From Baekduia alba (GTDB lineage: Bacteria > Actinomycetota > Thermoleophilia > Solirubrobacterales > Solirubrobacteraceae), in the NCBI RefSeq assembly GCF_028416635.1, contig NZ_CP114013.1:1860001-1924000 (forward strand): a stretch of 64,000 bases of DNA, in the 5' to 3' direction. A program made the translations under genes and the position numbers. This document shows, one piece after another, positions 34,515 to 41,982 of the stretch (positions within the stretch are counted from its first letter, which is position 1; each line of letters opens with the position of its first letter). The notes beneath the pieces are model-generated. The model saw only the letters and a program-made list of their open reading frames with translations, had not been told where the DNA came from and did no database searches.

Positions 34515-35536
34515 CGCGCGGCCGCCAGCGCCGGGACCTGCTGCGTGATGCAGTGGGGGCCGCCGCCGCCGAAGGCGTGGACGACGCCCGGCACGCCGAT
34601 GACCTCCTTGGCGCCGGCGAAGGCGCGCGCGATCGCGTCGAGGGCGGCGGCGTCGAGCTCCGGCTGGCCGGCGATCGGGACGACGACGAACCGCGGCCCG
34701 ACGTAGAAGTTCATGTAGGACGCGACGATCTCCTCGCCCTCGACCGAGGTGTAGGCCAAGGGATCGAAGTCGATGACGTCGAGGCCGGCGGCGACCGCGA
34801 TCTCGCGGTTGCGGCCCAGGTTGTCGTGGTTGGGGTTGTCGGGCGCGGCGCGCTGCAGCAGCACGGTGCCCGGCGCGGTGAAGGCGGCGATCAGGTCGAC
34901 GTGGCCGTCGGTGTCCTTGTCCTCCAACAACCCCTGCTCCAGCCACACCACCTGGGTGACGCCGAGGTAGTCCCTCAGGTGCTGCTCGATCTCTCCCTTG
35001 TCCATCGACGGGTTGCGGTTGGGATGCAGCAGGCACTGCTCGGTCGTCAGCAGGACGCCGGTGCCGTCGACGGCGATCGAGCCGCCCTCCAGGATCAGCG
35101 GCGCGCGCACGACCTCGGAGCCGACGTGCTCGGTCAGCACCCGCCCGATGGCCTGGTCGTTCTCATAGCCCTCGAACTTCTGACCCCAGGAGTTGAAGCC
35201 GAAGTCCACGCCGACGCGCCGCGACGGGTCGTCGACGTGGTCGACGACGAAGATCGGACCGCTGTCGCGCAGCCACGAGTCGTCGACCGGCTGCTGGAGC
35301 ACCTCGACGTTGCCGTCCAGGGCCGCGCGCGCCTCGGCGGCGTCGGCCGCGTCGCGGGCGACCATCGTCACCGGCTCGAACGCCGCGATCGCGTTCGCGA
35401 CGCCTGCGCTCTCGGCCTTGGCGGCGCCCATCAGCCCCTCCCACAGCTCGGGCCGGCAGGGCCAGGCCATCAGCGTGCGCTCGTGAGGCGCCCACTCGGG
35501 CGGCATGGACAGTCCCTCGGCGGCCGGCGTCGTCAT
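34511..35536 (-). CDS. aguA: Agmatine deiminase (peptidyl-arginine-deiminase fold)
   Basis: A 341-residue guanidine-group hydrolase converting agmatine to N-carbamoylputrescine and ammonia. PEWAPHERTLMAWP is the typical N-terminal substrate region, DSWLRDSGPIFVV contains the binding Asp, APLILEGGSIAVDG has the catalytic Glu, DTDGHVDLIAAF the catalytic His, and GPHCITQQVPA the nucleophile Cys329 near the C-terminus. Length is normal. No N-carbamoylputrescine amidase is adjacent; a urease-like pair follows 1 kb away on the other strand. The start at 35536 is supported by homologous N-termini; no strong Shine-Dalgarno or TAnnnT is visible. Confidence 0.88.
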   Translation of the reverse strand: MTTPAAEGLSMPPEWAPHERTLMAWPCRPELWEGLMGAAKAESAGVANAIAAFEPVTMVARDAADAAEARAALDGNVEVLQQPVDDSWLRDSGPIFVVDHVDDPSRRVGVDFGFNSWGQKFEGYENDQAIGRVLTEHVGSEVVRAPLILEGGSIAVDGTGVLLTTEQCLLHPNRNPSMDKGEIEQHLRDYLGVTQVVWLEQGLLEDKDTDGHVDLIAAFTAPGTVLLQRAAPDNPNHDNLGRNREIAVAAGLDVIDFDPLAYTSVEGEEIVASYMNFYVGPRFVVVPIAGQPELDAAALDAIARAFAGAKEVIGVPGVVHAFGGGGPHCITQQVPALAAAR

Positions 35537-35570
35537 GGCGGCTGCCAGGATGCCAGCTAGGGTTCCGCCC

Positions 35571-36392
35571 ATGGGGACAGAGGTGCGGCCCATCAGGTTC
35601 CAGAGCGTCGTGCTGGACGCGCTCGAGGCCCGCCTCGCCCGCGACGGCGGGGATCTCTCGGCGTTCGTCAACGGCGCGGTCGACCGCGCGCTGCACGGCG
35701 ACGAGCAGCACCTGCGCCTCGTCCCGGACCCGTTGACCCAGGCCGAGCTCGAGGGCGCCACGGTCGCCTACCGCCGCGCGCTCCTGGCCCGCGACGTCCC
35801 GCAGGCCAGGGCGCTGGTGGACGGGCTGGTCGCCCACGGGGCGAGCATCATCGACATCTACGCCTCGGTCCTGGCCCCGGCGATGCAGGAGATCGGCGAG
35901 CTGTGGGCGCTGGACCAGGTCACGGTCGCCGACGAGCACTACGCCACCGAGGCGACCGCGCAGCTGCTCACGACGCTCGCGCCGGACCGGCGCATCGCGC
36001 CGACGCGCGGTCGGCTGGCGGTCGTCAGCGGCTCGCCCGACGAGCTGCACGCGCTCGGCGCCCGGATGGTCGCCGACCTCCTGGAGCGCGCGGGGTGGGA
36101 GGTGATCGCGCTCGGGCCGGGCGCCCCGGTCGACGCGCTCGTCGACCTCGTCACCGCCGAGTGCCCGGACGTCGTGGCGCTGTCGACCGCGACGGTCGGC
36201 CGGCTGCCGGGCGCCGAGGAGGCGCTGGCGCAGCTGCATCGCGTCCGGCCGAGGCCGGTGGTCGTCGTCGGCGGCGGGCTGTACCGCGGTCCGGTCGTGG
36301 ACCTGGCGCGCGCCTGGGGCGCCGATGTCGTGACGAGCGATCTGCGCGTCCTGCTCGACACGCTGCACGAGCGCTTCCCGCCCACGACCTGA
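35571..36392 (+). CDS. Cobalamin (B12)-binding protein with possible ribbon-helix-helix head
   Basis: A 273-residue protein. About residues 60-140 form the helical B12-cap domain (SIIDIYASVLAPAMQEIGEL, then LDQVTVADEHYATEAT, whose W...EH pattern is that of CarH/LitR and methyltransferase corrinoid proteins). Residues 150-270 form the Rossmann B12 domain, with PDELHALGARMVADLLERAG providing the lower-ligand histidine and VVGGGLYRG near the end. The first 45 residues (IRFQSVVLDALEARLARDGG, DLSAFVNGAVDRAL) resemble a strand-helix-helix RHH fold instead of the MerR head of CarH. It may be a light- or B12-responsive sensor, or a corrinoid carrier. TAGGGT ends 7 bases before ATG. Confidence 0.75.
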   Translation: MGTEVRPIRFQSVVLDALEARLARDGGDLSAFVNGAVDRALHGDEQHLRLVPDPLTQAELEGATVAYRRALLARDVPQARALVDGLVAHGASIIDIYASVLAPAMQEIGELWALDQVTVADEHYATEATAQLLTTLAPDRRIAPTRGRLAVVSGSPDELHALGARMVADLLERAGWEVIALGPGAPVDALVDLVTAECPDVVALSTATVGRLPGAEEALAQLHRVRPRPVVVVGGGLYRGPVVDLARAWGADVVTSDLRVLLDTLHERFPPTT

Positions 36393-36484
36393 CGCGCCGC
36401 GGCCCGCCCGCGCCCCTGCGGTGCGCCCCGCGCGGCGGCGTGTGCCTTCGCGGCGGGCCCGCGCGCGGCTAGGCTCCGTCGGCG

Positions 36485-37204
36485 ATGAGGCTGCTGCCCC
36501 AGGAGCAGGACCGCCTGCTGCTCTTCCTCGCCGCCGAGCTGGCGCGCGCCCGTCGCGCGCGCGGGCTCAGGCTCAACCAGGCCGAGGCGACCGCGATCGT
36601 CGCCGACGGGATCTGCGAGCTGGCGCGCGACGGCCTGCGCTACGCCGACGTCGTCGCGGGCGCCTACGCGATCCTGGGCGAGGACGACGTCCTGGACGGC
36701 GTCCGCGCGCTGGTCCGGCGGATCGAGGTCGAGGCCGTGTTCCGCGACGGGCGCCATCTGGTCGTGGTGGAGGACCCGCTGGGGCCCGCGCCGCGCGCGG
36801 GCGACGACGCCGAGCCCGCGGCTCCGTGGCTCGACAGCGCGACCACGCGCCTGCTGGTCGTCAACGAGGGCGCCGTCCTGATCGGCGTCACCAGCCACCT
36901 GCACTTCTTCGAGACCAACCCCATGCTGCACTTCGACCGCGCCGCGGCGTGGGGGCTGCGGCTGGCGGTCCCGGCGCGCACCAAGATCTTCTTCCCGCCC
37001 GGCGAGGGCCGCGAGGTCGCGCTGGTCCCGATCGGCGGCGCGCGTGTCGTCCGCGGCCACGGCGAGCTCGTCGACGGCGCGCTGGACGACCCCGCGATCC
37101 GCGATGCCGCGCTGGCCGCCGCGCGCGAGAAGGGCTACCGCGGTGCCGAGGCGCGACCGGCCCGAGGCGGCGCGGACGCGGAAGGCGGTGGCGGTCGTGC
37201 CTGA
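36485..37204 (+). CDS. Urease gamma/beta fusion-like protein
   Basis: A 239-residue fusion. Residues 1-100 match urease gamma (RLLPQEQDRLLLFLAAELAR, LRLNQAEATAIVADGICELA, then VEAVFRDGRHLVVVEDPL). Residues 115-215 match urease beta (GVTSHLHFFETNPMLHFDRA, AWGLRLAVPARTKIFFPPGE, then the HGELVDGALDD end). Such fused subunits occur in some actinobacterial ureases. It overlaps the following alpha-like gene by 62 bases, so the two are coupled. TAGGCT ends 9 bases before the ATG. No urease accessory genes (ureD/E/F/G) are in the window. Confidence 0.85.
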   Translation: MRLLPQEQDRLLLFLAAELARARRARGLRLNQAEATAIVADGICELARDGLRYADVVAGAYAILGEDDVLDGVRALVRRIEVEAVFRDGRHLVVVEDPLGPAPRAGDDAEPAAPWLDSATTRLLVVNEGAVLIGVTSHLHFFETNPMLHFDRAAAWGLRLAVPARTKIFFPPGEGREVALVPIGGARVVRGHGELVDGALDDPAIRDAALAAAREKGYRGAEARPARGGADAEGGGGRA

Positions 37205-38987
37205 CCCCGTTCGCCTCGGCGACACCACGCTCGAGGTCGTCGCCGAGCGCGACGACGTCCACGGCCCCGACCAGCTCGTCCCGGGCTTCGGCAACACGAT
37301 GCGCGACGGCCTCGGCGTCCGTGCCGATCTCGGCGAGCGGCCAGCCGACGACCCGCGGACGTCGGCGCAGGCCCGTGCCGATCTTGGCGAACGGCCAGCC
37401 GACGACCCGCGGACGTCGGCGCAGGCCCATGCCGATCTTGGCGAACGGCCAGCCGACGACCCGCGGACGTCGGCGCAGGCCCATGCCGATCGCGGCGGTG
37501 TCGAGATCGCGATCGTCGGCGGGCTGATCCTCGACCCGATCCTCGGCGTCCGCTACGCGTCGATCGGCGTGACCGACGGGCGCGTCGTGGCCGTCGGGCG
37601 CGCCGGCAACCCGGACACGATGGACGGGATCGACGTCGTCCTCGACGTCGGCACCGCCGTGCTCGACGCGACCGGCATGATCGTCACGCCCGGCGGCATC
37701 GACACGCACGTCCACTGGCTGTCGCCGCAGGTGACCGACGCGCTGCTGGCCGGCGGCGTCACGACGATGGTCTCCCAGGACTACGGCCCGATCTGGAACC
37801 TCGGCACCAACCCGGAGGCGGGGCTGAGCGCGACCTGGGCCGCGCTGGAGGACACGCCGATCAACGCGGGGCTCTTCGTGCGCGGCTCGTCGTCGCGCGC
37901 CGAGCGCGTCGAGGACGGCCTGCGCGCGGGCGGCGCCGCGCTGAAGATCCACGAGGACGTCAGCGCCGGACCGATGCAGATCCGGACCGCGCTCGACATC
38001 TGCGACCGACATGATGTCCAACTCGCGATCCACACCGACGGGCTGAACGAAGTCCTGGACGTCGAGGGCACGCTCGCCGCGTTCGCGGGCCGCAGCGTCC
38101 ACGCGTTCCACGTCGAGGGCGCCGGCGGCGGCCACGCGCCGGACCTGCTCAAGCTCGCGGGCCGCGAGCGGATCCTGACGTCGTCGACCGCGCCGACGGT
38201 GCCGTTCGGCGTCGACACCGCCGCCGAGCACGAGGCGATGGTGGCGGCGGTCCATGTCCTTCAACCGGGTGTCGTGCACGGCGACCGCACCGCGGCGCGC
38301 GCCCGCGTGCGGCCGGCGACCATGGCGGCCGAGGGCGTCCTGCACGACCTCGGGATCATCCACATGCTGTCGAGCGACTCGCAGGGGATGGGGCGCGCCG
38401 GCGAGGTCGTGCGGCGCGCGTTCCAGAACGCCGACGTGATGAAGCGCGTGCGGGGGACCGCCGGATACGGCGGCCTCGCCGACAACGAGCGCGTCCTGCG
38501 TCATCTCGCCAAGGTCACCATCAACCCGGCGATCACGCACGGCCTGTCGCACGACGTCGGCGCGCTCACGCCCGGCCGCGTCGCCGACTGCGTCTTCTGG
38601 CTGCCGCAGTTCTTCGGGGTCCGGCCCGAGCTGGTGGTCAAGATGGGCGTGGCGGCCTGGGGCGCGTCCGGCGACCCCGACGCCACCACCATGGTCTGCG
38701 AGCCCGTCGTGGTCCAGCGCCAGATCGGCGCCCACGGTCGCGCGGCGGCGCGGCTGTCGCTCGCGTTCACCGCCGCGGCGGCGCAGGACACCGAGCTGCC
38801 GACCGAGCGCCGGCGCTCGACCGTCCACGGCACCCGCGACGTCGGCGCCGCCGACATGGTGCGCAACGACGTCCGAGCCGAGGTCGACGTCGCGCCCGAC
38901 GGCTCCTGGGTCACGGTCGACGGCGAGCGGATCGGCATCGAGCCGGTCGACGAGGTGGCGCTGTCCTGGAAGTACCTGCTCGGCTGA
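37143..38987 (+). CDS. Diverged urease alpha-like subunit with tandem-repeat insertion
   Basis: About 614 residues with the amidohydrolase core of UreC. DTHVHW gives the two nickel histidines (189, 191), ALKIHED the carbamylated lysine (268), AIHTDGLNE and HAFHVEGAGGGH the next histidines, and SSDSQGMGRAGE the catalytic aspartate. The flap motif CHH is changed to VHV, keeping only the central histidine and losing the cysteine. The segment between SQDYGP and GLSATW also differs from true ureases. Residues 60-113 are three copies of an 18-residue unit inserted in the loop after MRDGLG. GTG 37143 gives a family-like N-terminus; GTG 37197 is an alternative. The reaction may be urea hydrolysis or another amide/ureido substrate. 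Confidence 0.8.
   Translation: MPRRDRPEAARTRKAVAVVPDPVRLGDTTLEVVAERDDVHGPDQLVPGFGNTMRDGLGVRADLGERPADDPRTSAQARADLGERPADDPRTSAQAHADLGERPADDPRTSAQAHADRGGVEIAIVGGLILDPILGVRYASIGVTDGRVVAVGRAGNPDTMDGIDVVLDVGTAVLDATGMIVTPGGIDTHVHWLSPQVTDALLAGGVTTMVSQDYGPIWNLGTNPEAGLSATWAALEDTPINAGLFVRGSSSRAERVEDGLRAGGAALKIHEDVSAGPMQIRTALDICDRHDVQLAIHTDGLNEVLDVEGTLAAFAGRSVHAFHVEGAGGGHAPDLLKLAGRERILTSSTAPTVPFGVDTAAEHEAMVAAVHVLQPGVVHGDRTAARARVRPATMAAEGVLHDLGIIHMLSSDSQGMGRAGEVVRRAFQNADVMKRVRGTAGYGGLADNERVLRHLAKVTINPAITHGLSHDVGALTPGRVADCVFWLPQFFGVRPELVVKMGVAAWGASGDPDATTMVCEPVVVQRQIGAHGRAAARLSLAFTAAAAQDTELPTERRRSTVHGTRDVGAADMVRNDVRAEVDVAPDGSWVTVDGERIGIEPVDEVALSWKYLLG
37320..37490 (+). repeat. Three tandem 54-bp repeats inside the urease-alpha-like gene
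   Basis: Units at 37320-37373, 37374-37427 and 37428-37481 are nearly identical, and a 9-base start of a fourth follows. Each is 54 bp and stays in frame. The encoded unit reads ADLGERPADDPRTSAQA preceded by R or H. Differences between units are a few substitutions near the beginning, so the expansion is recent. The repeats interrupt the loop where canonical UreC passes from R-D-G-M-G-Q into its first beta domain. Confidence 0.95.
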
Positions 38988-39038
38988 CGTTCGTCGAGCG
39001 CGCTGAAGATCGGGGGCCGGCCGGCCGATCACCGTGGG

Positions 39039-39554
39039 ATGGCGACCGCCGTCGAGGCACGCGGCTCGGGGCGCCGGCTCCGGCTGGCGCTGCGCGTCGG
39101 CGGGGCCGCGGTCGTGGTCGGTGGGCTCGTCTTCGCCGGCCTGCGGGTCCATCCCGCGGCCGTCGCCACGACCGGCCCCGACCCGACGGACTGGCGCGGC
39201 AAGACCGCGCAGGGGCTGGCGGTCGCGGCGACGATCAACGGCAAGTGGCTGGACGGCCTCGGCGTGCACCTCGAGCTGCGCTGCGACGGCGGCGCCAGGG
39301 CGGAGTCGCTGACCTGGGCGCCGGCGCCCGACCTGTACGTGCAGAACGGCGACACGGTCACCGCGACCCAGGCGCCACGCAGCTCGCGCGGCACCGACGG
39401 CTGGACGCTGCGCACCGAGGGACGGCTGGCGATGGTCGTCGGCGACCGCCCGCACGGCACCGCGTCGGTGACCGTGCGATGGTCGCGCCGCGACGCGCGC
39501 GTGCTGTGCCAGTCCGGACCCATCGCGTTCTCCCTGGCCCGTCGCGCGACCTAG
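39039..39554 (+). CDS. Membrane-anchored or secreted hypothetical protein
   Basis: A 171-residue protein with a basic N-terminus and one hydrophobic helix (VGGAAVVVGGLVFAGLRV, about residues 21-38). A presumed extracellular domain follows with two cysteines (LELRCDGG and ARVLCQSG) that could form a disulfide. The repeated strand-like pattern (GWTLRTEGRLAMVV, GTASVTVRWSRR) suggests a small beta fold. I recognise no family. It sits 51 bases after the urease-like gene on the same strand and 10 bases before the amidase, so it may be cotranscribed with either. Confidence 0.65.
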   Translation: MATAVEARGSGRRLRLALRVGGAAVVVGGLVFAGLRVHPAAVATTGPDPTDWRGKTAQGLAVAATINGKWLDGLGVHLELRCDGGARAESLTWAPAPDLYVQNGDTVTATQAPRSSRGTDGWTLRTEGRLAMVVGDRPHGTASVTVRWSRRDARVLCQSGPIAFSLARRAT

Positions 39555-39564
39555 ACTCGCCGGC

Positions 39565-40131
39565 ATGGCCGTCGCCATGCCGCCGATCGTCCACGACCCG
39601 ATCCCGTTCGGCGCGCGCCGCGTGGCCGAGACGCGGGCCTACGCGGTCCGCCACTACGGGCTGCACCGCGCACGGCTGATCGCGCCCAAGGTCGTCGTCG
39701 AGCACATGACTGAGAACGCGTCGTTCAGCGCGACGTTCAACACGTTCGCGCCCGACGTCGCCGACGTCGAGCTGCACGAGCTGCCGGGCACGTGCGCGCA
39801 CTTCGTCATCGACCCGTCGGGGACCATCCACCAGCTGGTCTCGCTGAAGTGGATCTGCCGGCACACGGTCGGGCTGAACGCCACCGCGATCGGGATCGAG
39901 CACGTCGGCTTCAGCGAGAGCGGCGTCCTGGACAACATCAGGATGCTCCGGGCGTCGCTCCGGCTCACGCGCTGGCTGCAGGCCAGGTACGGCATCGCCA
40001 CCAAGAACGTCATCGGACACGCCGAGTCGCTCAGCAGTCCGTACCGCCACGAGAACGTGACGCGCCTGAAGACGCAGACGCACGGCGACTGGCCGCGCCG
40101 GTTCATGGTCCGCTACCGCGCCGACCTCTAG
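39565..40131 (+). CDS. PGRP-type N-acetylmuramoyl-L-alanine amidase domain protein
   Basis: A 188-residue single Amidase_2 domain. VVVEHMTENASFSATFNTFA contains the first zinc histidine, CAHFVIDPSGTIHQLVSL the conserved strand pair, NATAIGIEHVGFSE the catalytic glutamate, and NVIGHAESLSSPYRHENV the second histidine. These domains cleave the amide between N-acetylmuramic acid and the stem peptide. No signal peptide or wall-binding domain is present, so it acts on internalised fragments or is released otherwise. TAGACT ends 7 bases before the ATG. Confidence 0.85.
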   Translation: MAVAMPPIVHDPIPFGARRVAETRAYAVRHYGLHRARLIAPKVVVEHMTENASFSATFNTFAPDVADVELHELPGTCAHFVIDPSGTIHQLVSLKWICRHTVGLNATAIGIEHVGFSESGVLDNIRMLRASLRLTRWLQARYGIATKNVIGHAESLSSPYRHENVTRLKTQTHGDWPRRFMVRYRADL

Positions 40132-40141
40132 GGTGGGCCGC

Positions 40142-40942
40142 ATGGCCCTTCCCGCGCCGTCCTCCACCACCGCCGCCGTCGTCACCGGCGCCTCGTCGGG
40201 GATCGGCGCCGACCTGGCGCGCGACCTCGCGGGGCGGGGGCACAACGTCGTGCTCGTCGCGCGGCGCGCCGATCGGCTCGAGGCCCTGGCCGCCGAGCTG
40301 GTCGAGGCGCACGGGGTCCGGGCCGAGGCCGTCGCGTGCGACCTGATCGACCCGGAGGCGGTGCGCGCGCTGCCGGGCCGGATCGAGGCGCTGGGGCTGA
40401 CCGTCGACATCCTCGTCAACAACGCGGGCTACGGCTCGGCCGGCCAGTTCGTCGACCTCGACGCCCGGTCCGAGAGCGACATGGTGCGGTTGAACTGCGA
40501 GACGGTCGTCGCGTTGACCGGCCACTACGCCCCGGCGTTCGTCGAGCGCCGGACGGGCGCGATCCTCGTCGTCGCCTCCGAGGCCGGGATGCAGCCGATC
40601 CCCGGCCAGGCGACCTACGGCGCGACCAAGGCCTTCGCCTTGAGCTTCGCCGAGGCGCTGCACACCGAGGTGTCGCACCTGGGCGTCGCGGTGACCGCGC
40701 TGTGCCCGGGTCCGGTCGCGACGGAGTTCGCCTCGCGCGCCGGCATGGAGGACGCGTTCGGCCAGGTGCCCGCCTTCGCGCGCGTGGCGAGCCCGGACTG
40801 CGCCCGCGCCGGCATCGACGGCCTGGTCAAGAACAAGCGCGTCGTCGTGCCGGGCCTCGCGATCCGCGCCGTCGGCGTCGCGGGCCGCCACACGCCGCGC
40901 GCGGTGCTGCTGCCGCTGATGAAGCGCTTCTACCCGGTCTGA
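40142..40942 (+). CDS. Short-chain dehydrogenase/reductase (YqjQ/DltE-like)
   Basis: A 266-residue classical SDR with VVTGASSGIGADLARDLAG as cofactor motif. LVARRADRLEAL follows, with an Arg pair after strand 2 that favours NADP(H). Further motifs are VNNAGYGSAGQF and YGATKAFALSFAEAL, with the catalytic Tyr and Lys. The C-terminus (VVPGLAIRAVGVAGRHTPR) is the membrane-associated type seen in acyl-chain or hydroxyacyl reductases. TAGGGT overlaps the end of the amidase gene and ends 7 bases before ATG. Substrate unknown. Confidence 0.88.
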   Translation: MALPAPSSTTAAVVTGASSGIGADLARDLAGRGHNVVLVARRADRLEALAAELVEAHGVRAEAVACDLIDPEAVRALPGRIEALGLTVDILVNNAGYGSAGQFVDLDARSESDMVRLNCETVVALTGHYAPAFVERRTGAILVVASEAGMQPIPGQATYGATKAFALSFAEALHTEVSHLGVAVTALCPGPVATEFASRAGMEDAFGQVPAFARVASPDCARAGIDGLVKNKRVVVPGLAIRAVGVAGRHTPRAVLLPLMKRFYPV

Positions 40943-40959
40943 GCGCAGCCGCAGGGCGC

Positions 40960-41029
40960 CACGTGGCCCCTCCGGGACGTTGGACGAGGGATTCCCACGG
41001 CCCGCCGCCCAACGTCCGGAGAGGCCACG
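40960..41029. repeat. Long imperfect inverted repeat in the SDR/Fpg intergenic region
   Basis: Arms 40960-40982 (ACGTGGCCCCTCCGGG...) and 41008-41029 (...CCGGAGAGGCCACGT) pair over about 22 bases with one mismatch and one bulge, around a 25-base loop. It lies in the 188-base space between two converging genes, followed at 41038-41065 by a second CCCCGG...CCGGGG pairing. It could be a bidirectional terminator, a structured RNA or a REP-like unit. Confidence 0.6.
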
Positions 41030-41130
41030 TCGCGGCACCCCGGTTTTGTGACTGTCCCGGGGGCGTGAACGAGCGCGCCGGGCGGAAGTGACGGCGAGGC
41101 GGCGGGGCTTGTCCGCGTGAGAGCCAGCGC

Positions 41131-41949
41131 CTAGGCGAGCGCGATCGCCGCGGCGTGCTCGCCGAGCTGGTCCTGCTCGTTGGAGCACCAGTACGTGGTG
41201 CGGCCGCCGATCGTGGCGCGGGACATGTCGGCGCCGCAGCGCGGGCAGACGCCGTCGCGCGTGCGGTGGGGGATGATGGCGCCGGTGTGGACGCCGCCGC
41301 GGTCGATCGCGCGGCGGGTCGCGGCGCGGATGTCGCGCCGCAGGCGGTCCAGCTCGGCGTCGTCCAGCGAGGCGGCGGGGCGGCGCGGGTCCAGGCGGGC
41401 ACGCCACAGCGCCTCGTCGGCGAGCAGGTTGCCGACGCCGGCGATCACCGACTGGTCCATGATCCGCGCCTTCAGCGGCGCCTCGCCGTGGCCGACGCGC
41501 TCGCGGAACGCGTCGCGGCCGACCTCGGCGGCGTCGGGGCCCAGGCGGCTGAGGTTCGGGTCCAGCACGGCCCGGCCGAGCCGGCGCTTGTCGCGCAGCG
41601 CGAGGAAGCCGCCGTCGGCGAAGTGGATCGTGAAGCGATCCCAGACCGGGAGGTGCTTGCGGCCGCCGTCGGACCAGTAGTCGCCGGCGGCGGAGTCGTC
41701 GATGACGATGCGGCCGGCCATGCCGAGGTGCAGGCCGAGGACCGGCCCGTCGTCGGTGTCGATCCACATGGACTTGCCCTGGCGATGGGCCTCGGTGAGG
41801 CGGTGGCCGACGAGCGCGGCCTTGATCTCACCGGGCGCGTGGGGGCGGCAGACGTAGGTGTCGTGGTCGTCGACGTCCACGATCTCGCGACCCAGCCCGT
41901 GCTCGGCGATCAGGGCGCGCGCGGACTCGACCTCGGGAAGCTCCGGCAT
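41131..41949 (-). CDS. Formamidopyrimidine-DNA glycosylase / endonuclease VIII-like enzyme
   Basis: A 272-residue base-excision repair glycosylase/AP lyase. It starts PELPEVESAR with the catalytic N-terminal proline and glutamate. RQGKSMWIDTDDGPVLGLHL holds the conserved lysine, and DQSVIAGVGNLLADEALWRA the helix-two-turn-helix. The C-terminal zinc finger begins CPRC, but the distal half reads WCSNEQ, so the fourth zinc cysteine is replaced by glutamate; metal binding may be altered. TACTCT ends 8 bases before the ATG. It diverges from the GST-like gene. Confidence 0.88.
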   Translation of the reverse strand: MPELPEVESARALIAEHGLGREIVDVDDHDTYVCRPHAPGEIKAALVGHRLTEAHRQGKSMWIDTDDGPVLGLHLGMAGRIVIDDSAAGDYWSDGGRKHLPVWDRFTIHFADGGFLALRDKRRLGRAVLDPNLSRLGPDAAEVGRDAFRERVGHGEAPLKARIMDQSVIAGVGNLLADEALWRARLDPRRPAASLDDAELDRLRRDIRAATRRAIDRGGVHTGAIIPHRTRDGVCPRCGADMSRATIGGRTTYWCSNEQDQLGEHAAAIALA

Positions 41950-41982
41950 CGCAGGTGAGAGTAGGAGATGATCGGCAGAGCG

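Noticed and set aside
37320-37490. The 54-bp repeats as a CRISPR array
   Set aside because: The units are contiguous with no unique spacers, are in frame with the urease-like gene and have no cas genes nearby.
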